In this document: piece by piece, positions 13,801-15,082 of the stretch
Numbering within the stretch: the first letter of the stretch is position 1
Layout: every line of letters starts with the position of its first letter
NCBI GenBank assembly: GCA_046728115.1
Contig: JBKPDW010000619.1
Coordinates: 1-15,082, forward strand
DNA from: CAVSWN01 sp046728115
GTDB lineage: Bacteria > Acidobacteriota > Vicinamibacteria > Vicinamibacterales > CAVVIG01
DNA: 15,082 nucleotides
Direction: 5' to 3'
The notes under the pieces: generated by a model
What the model was told of the DNA's origin: nothing
Database searches by the model: none
The model's input: only the letters and a program-made list of their open reading frames with translations
Translations under genes and position numbers: made by a program

Positions 13801-14622
13801 ATGTCCGACTATTACGACCAGGTCAAAGAAGCGGCTGATGCGGTCCGAACACGCGTCCGCGAGATCCCGCGAATCGCCATCATCCTCGGATCGGGTCTTG
13901 GCGATTTCGCGGGCTCGCTTGGGAACGGCGTGTCGATGCCGTACGACCAGTTGCCGCACTGGCCCGCGTCGCGTGTAATCGGACACGAGGGTCGGCTCGT
14001 CGTGGGCGAGGTCCGTGGGCGCACGATCGCCGCGCTGGCGGGTCGATGTCATGCGTACGAAGGCCACGAGCTTCGAACGGTGACGTTTGCGGTCCGCGCC
14101 CTCGGTGTGCTTGGCGTCAAGACGTTGATCCTCACCAACGCAGCGGGCGGTGTGAACACGGGCTTTTCGAAGGGTGCGTTGATGGTGATCGACGATCACA
14201 TCAACCTGCTCGGCAGCAATCCGCTCGTCGGCGCCAACGACGATCGATTCGGCGTTCGGTTCCCCGACATGAGCGAAGTTTACTCGAGACGGCTGCGCGC
14301 CATTGCCGATCGCGCCGGCGCGGCGGTCGGTCTTACGCTGCCGCATGGAGTGTACGTCGGGCTGCTCGGGCCGAGCTACGAAACGCCGGCGGAAATTCGC
14401 TATCTGCGGACGATCGGCGCCGATGCGGTCGGCATGTCCACGGTGCCCGAAGCGATCGCCGCGCGGCACATGGGCATCGAGGTGCTCGGGATCTCCTGCA
14501 TCACGAACATGGCGGCAGGCGTCCTGCCGCAGGCGCTCGATCACAGCGAGGTGATGGAAACGGCGCGCCGCATTCGCGGTCAGTTCATTGCGCTGCTGGA
14601 GGGTATCGTTGGCGAGCTCTGA
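13801..14622 (+). CDS. punA: Purine nucleoside phosphorylase (trimeric PunA type)
   Basis: The 273-residue cytosolic enzyme converts inosine, guanosine and deoxy forms plus phosphate to base and (deoxy)ribose-1-phosphate. Family landmarks are ILGSGLG (28-34, phosphate Ser31), GHEG with His62, GRCHAYEGH (81-89; Arg82, His84, Glu87), LTNAAGGVN (111-119), GPSYETPAEIR (190-200; Tyr193, Glu194), GMSTVPEAIAARH (211-223) and ISCITNMAAG (231-240). Asn236 stands where human PNP has Asn243 and His248 where it has His257, consistent with 6-oxopurine preference. The length fits the low-molecular-mass trimeric class. No Shine-Dalgarno is visible; the start lies 8 nt after a long inverted repeat, and the N-terminus (MSDYYDQVKEAAD) is typical. 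It overlaps the cytidine deaminase start by 14 nt. Confidence 0.95.
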   Translation: MSDYYDQVKEAADAVRTRVREIPRIAIILGSGLGDFAGSLGNGVSMPYDQLPHWPASRVIGHEGRLVVGEVRGRTIAALAGRCHAYEGHELRTVTFAVRALGVLGVKTLILTNAAGGVNTGFSKGALMVIDDHINLLGSNPLVGANDDRFGVRFPDMSEVYSRRLRAIADRAGAAVGLTLPHGVYVGLLGPSYETPAEIRYLRTIGADAVGMSTVPEAIAARHMGIEVLGISCITNMAAGVLPQALDHSEVMETARRIRGQFIALLEGIVGEL

Positions 14623-15001
14623 CCCCCTCGTCGACGCGGCGCGGCGCGCTCGAGCGCACGCGATCGCGACGTTTTCCGGCTTCAAAGTCGGCGCCGCGCT
14701 CGAAACGGCCGACGGCACCTTCGTCACAGGCTGCAACGTCGAGAACGCGACGTACGGGCTTACCATCTGCGCCGAGCGCGTCGCTATGTTCAAGGCGCTG
14801 TCCGAAGGACACCGCGCCTTCACGCGCGTCGCCGTCGTGGCGGATACCGACTCGCCGACACCACCGTGCGGCGCCTGCCGTCAGATCCTGTGGGAGTTCG
14901 GCGGCGATCTCGATGTGGTGCTTGCGAATCTGAGCGAGATCAAAGGGCATCATCGGTTGAAGGATCTTCTGCCGCTGCCGTTCGACGCGAGGCTTCTGTA
15001 G
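14609..15001 (+). CDS. cdd: Cytidine deaminase (homotetrameric type)
   Basis: The 130-residue zinc enzyme deaminates cytidine and deoxycytidine to uridine and deoxyuridine, feeding the pyrimidine phosphorylase in the same cluster. Motifs are FSGFKVGAAL (22-31), GCNVENATYGLTICAER (41-57, with zinc Cys54 and catalytic Glu56) and PCGACRQ (86-92, zinc Cys87 and Cys90). Length is normal for the short tetrameric class. The TTG at 14609 is chosen because GGAGGG (14598-14603) lies 5 nt upstream and the product begins at the usual point; an upstream TTG at 14588 would put that site inside the gene. It overlaps the purine phosphorylase by 14 nt, so translation is probably coupled. Its stop codon TAG is the first three bases of an inverted repeat. 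Confidence 0.95.
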   Translation: MASSDPLVDAARRARAHAIATFSGFKVGAALETADGTFVTGCNVENATYGLTICAERVAMFKALSEGHRAFTRVAVVADTDSPTPPCGACRQILWEFGGDLDVVLANLSEIKGHHRLKDLLPLPFDARLL

Positions 15002-15062
15002 CGCGAGCCTCTCAGGCGAGCGGGGCTTGCCGATCGGGCGCTCGGCTGAAAGCCTCGCGCTA
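14999..15062. repeat. Inverted repeat (possible terminator) at the end of the salvage cluster
   Basis: Arms 14999-15021 and 15040-15062 are 23 nt each and match at 20 positions when one is reverse-complemented, with an 18-nt GC-rich loop. The left arm begins with the cytidine deaminase stop codon. No T-run follows on the plus strand, so it may be a factor-dependent or stabilising structure or a dispersed repeat rather than a classic terminator. Confidence 0.65.
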
Positions 15063-15082
15063 CGATAAGATCGCATCAGTGC

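Noticed and set aside
1..15082. CRISPR arrays, tRNA/rRNA genes, insertion sequences, toxin-antitoxin or phage-defence genes
   Set aside because: I found no regular spacer-repeat array, no tRNA-like cloverleaf and no transposase, integrase or defence motifs. The inverted repeats found are isolated and carry no transposase.

Overview
This is a 15 kb stretch of high-GC bacterial chromosome. It has short intergenic gaps, many translationally coupled genes and no mobile-element, phage or RNA genes that I can recognise. The gene content fits an environmental acidobacterium-like lineage (for example Vicinamibacteria): exported creatininase-family protein, ECF sigma/anti-sigma/DUF4097 module, receiver-less sigma-54 activators and HEAT plus HD-GYP proteins. 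That taxonomic guess is inference, not something read from a marker gene.

Layout. Positions 1-1816 hold two divergently transcribed, related sigma-54 AAA+ activators, the left one cut by the window edge, separated by a 335-bp regulatory gap. Positions 1865-10949 are eight genes, all on the minus strand. Read in the direction of transcription they are: a HEAT-repeat protein overlapping an HD-GYP phosphodiesterase by 4 nt; a short MGMT-family alkyltransferase; an ECF sigma factor, its zinc-finger membrane anti-sigma factor and an exported DUF4097 beta-repeat protein, all coupled; a small exported protein of unknown function; and an exported protein made of two fused creatininase-like domains. 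Positions 11143-15001 are a plus-strand nucleoside-salvage cluster: pyrimidine/thymidine phosphorylase, concentrative nucleoside transporter, purine nucleoside phosphorylase and cytidine deaminase.

How the genes work together. In the salvage cluster, the transporter brings nucleosides in, cytidine deaminase converts cytidine to uridine, and the two phosphorylases release bases and (deoxy)ribose-1-phosphate. The sigma/anti-sigma pair is probably an envelope-stress switch that controls itself: an ECF-type promoter sits just upstream of the sigma gene, with its -35 element overlapping the stop codon of the preceding gene. The HEAT and HD-GYP proteins share an unnamed N-terminal domain and probably form one signalling unit linked to cyclic-di-GMP turnover.

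Less ordinary features. Several genes have no Shine-Dalgarno sequence but a -10-like hexamer 7-13 nt before the start codon, suggesting leaderless transcripts. Three gaps are built of degenerate G-rich or 7-nt repeats. Two long imperfect inverted repeats bracket the purine phosphorylase/cytidine deaminase pair. Both creatininase-like domains have replaced the family's usual metal ligands.
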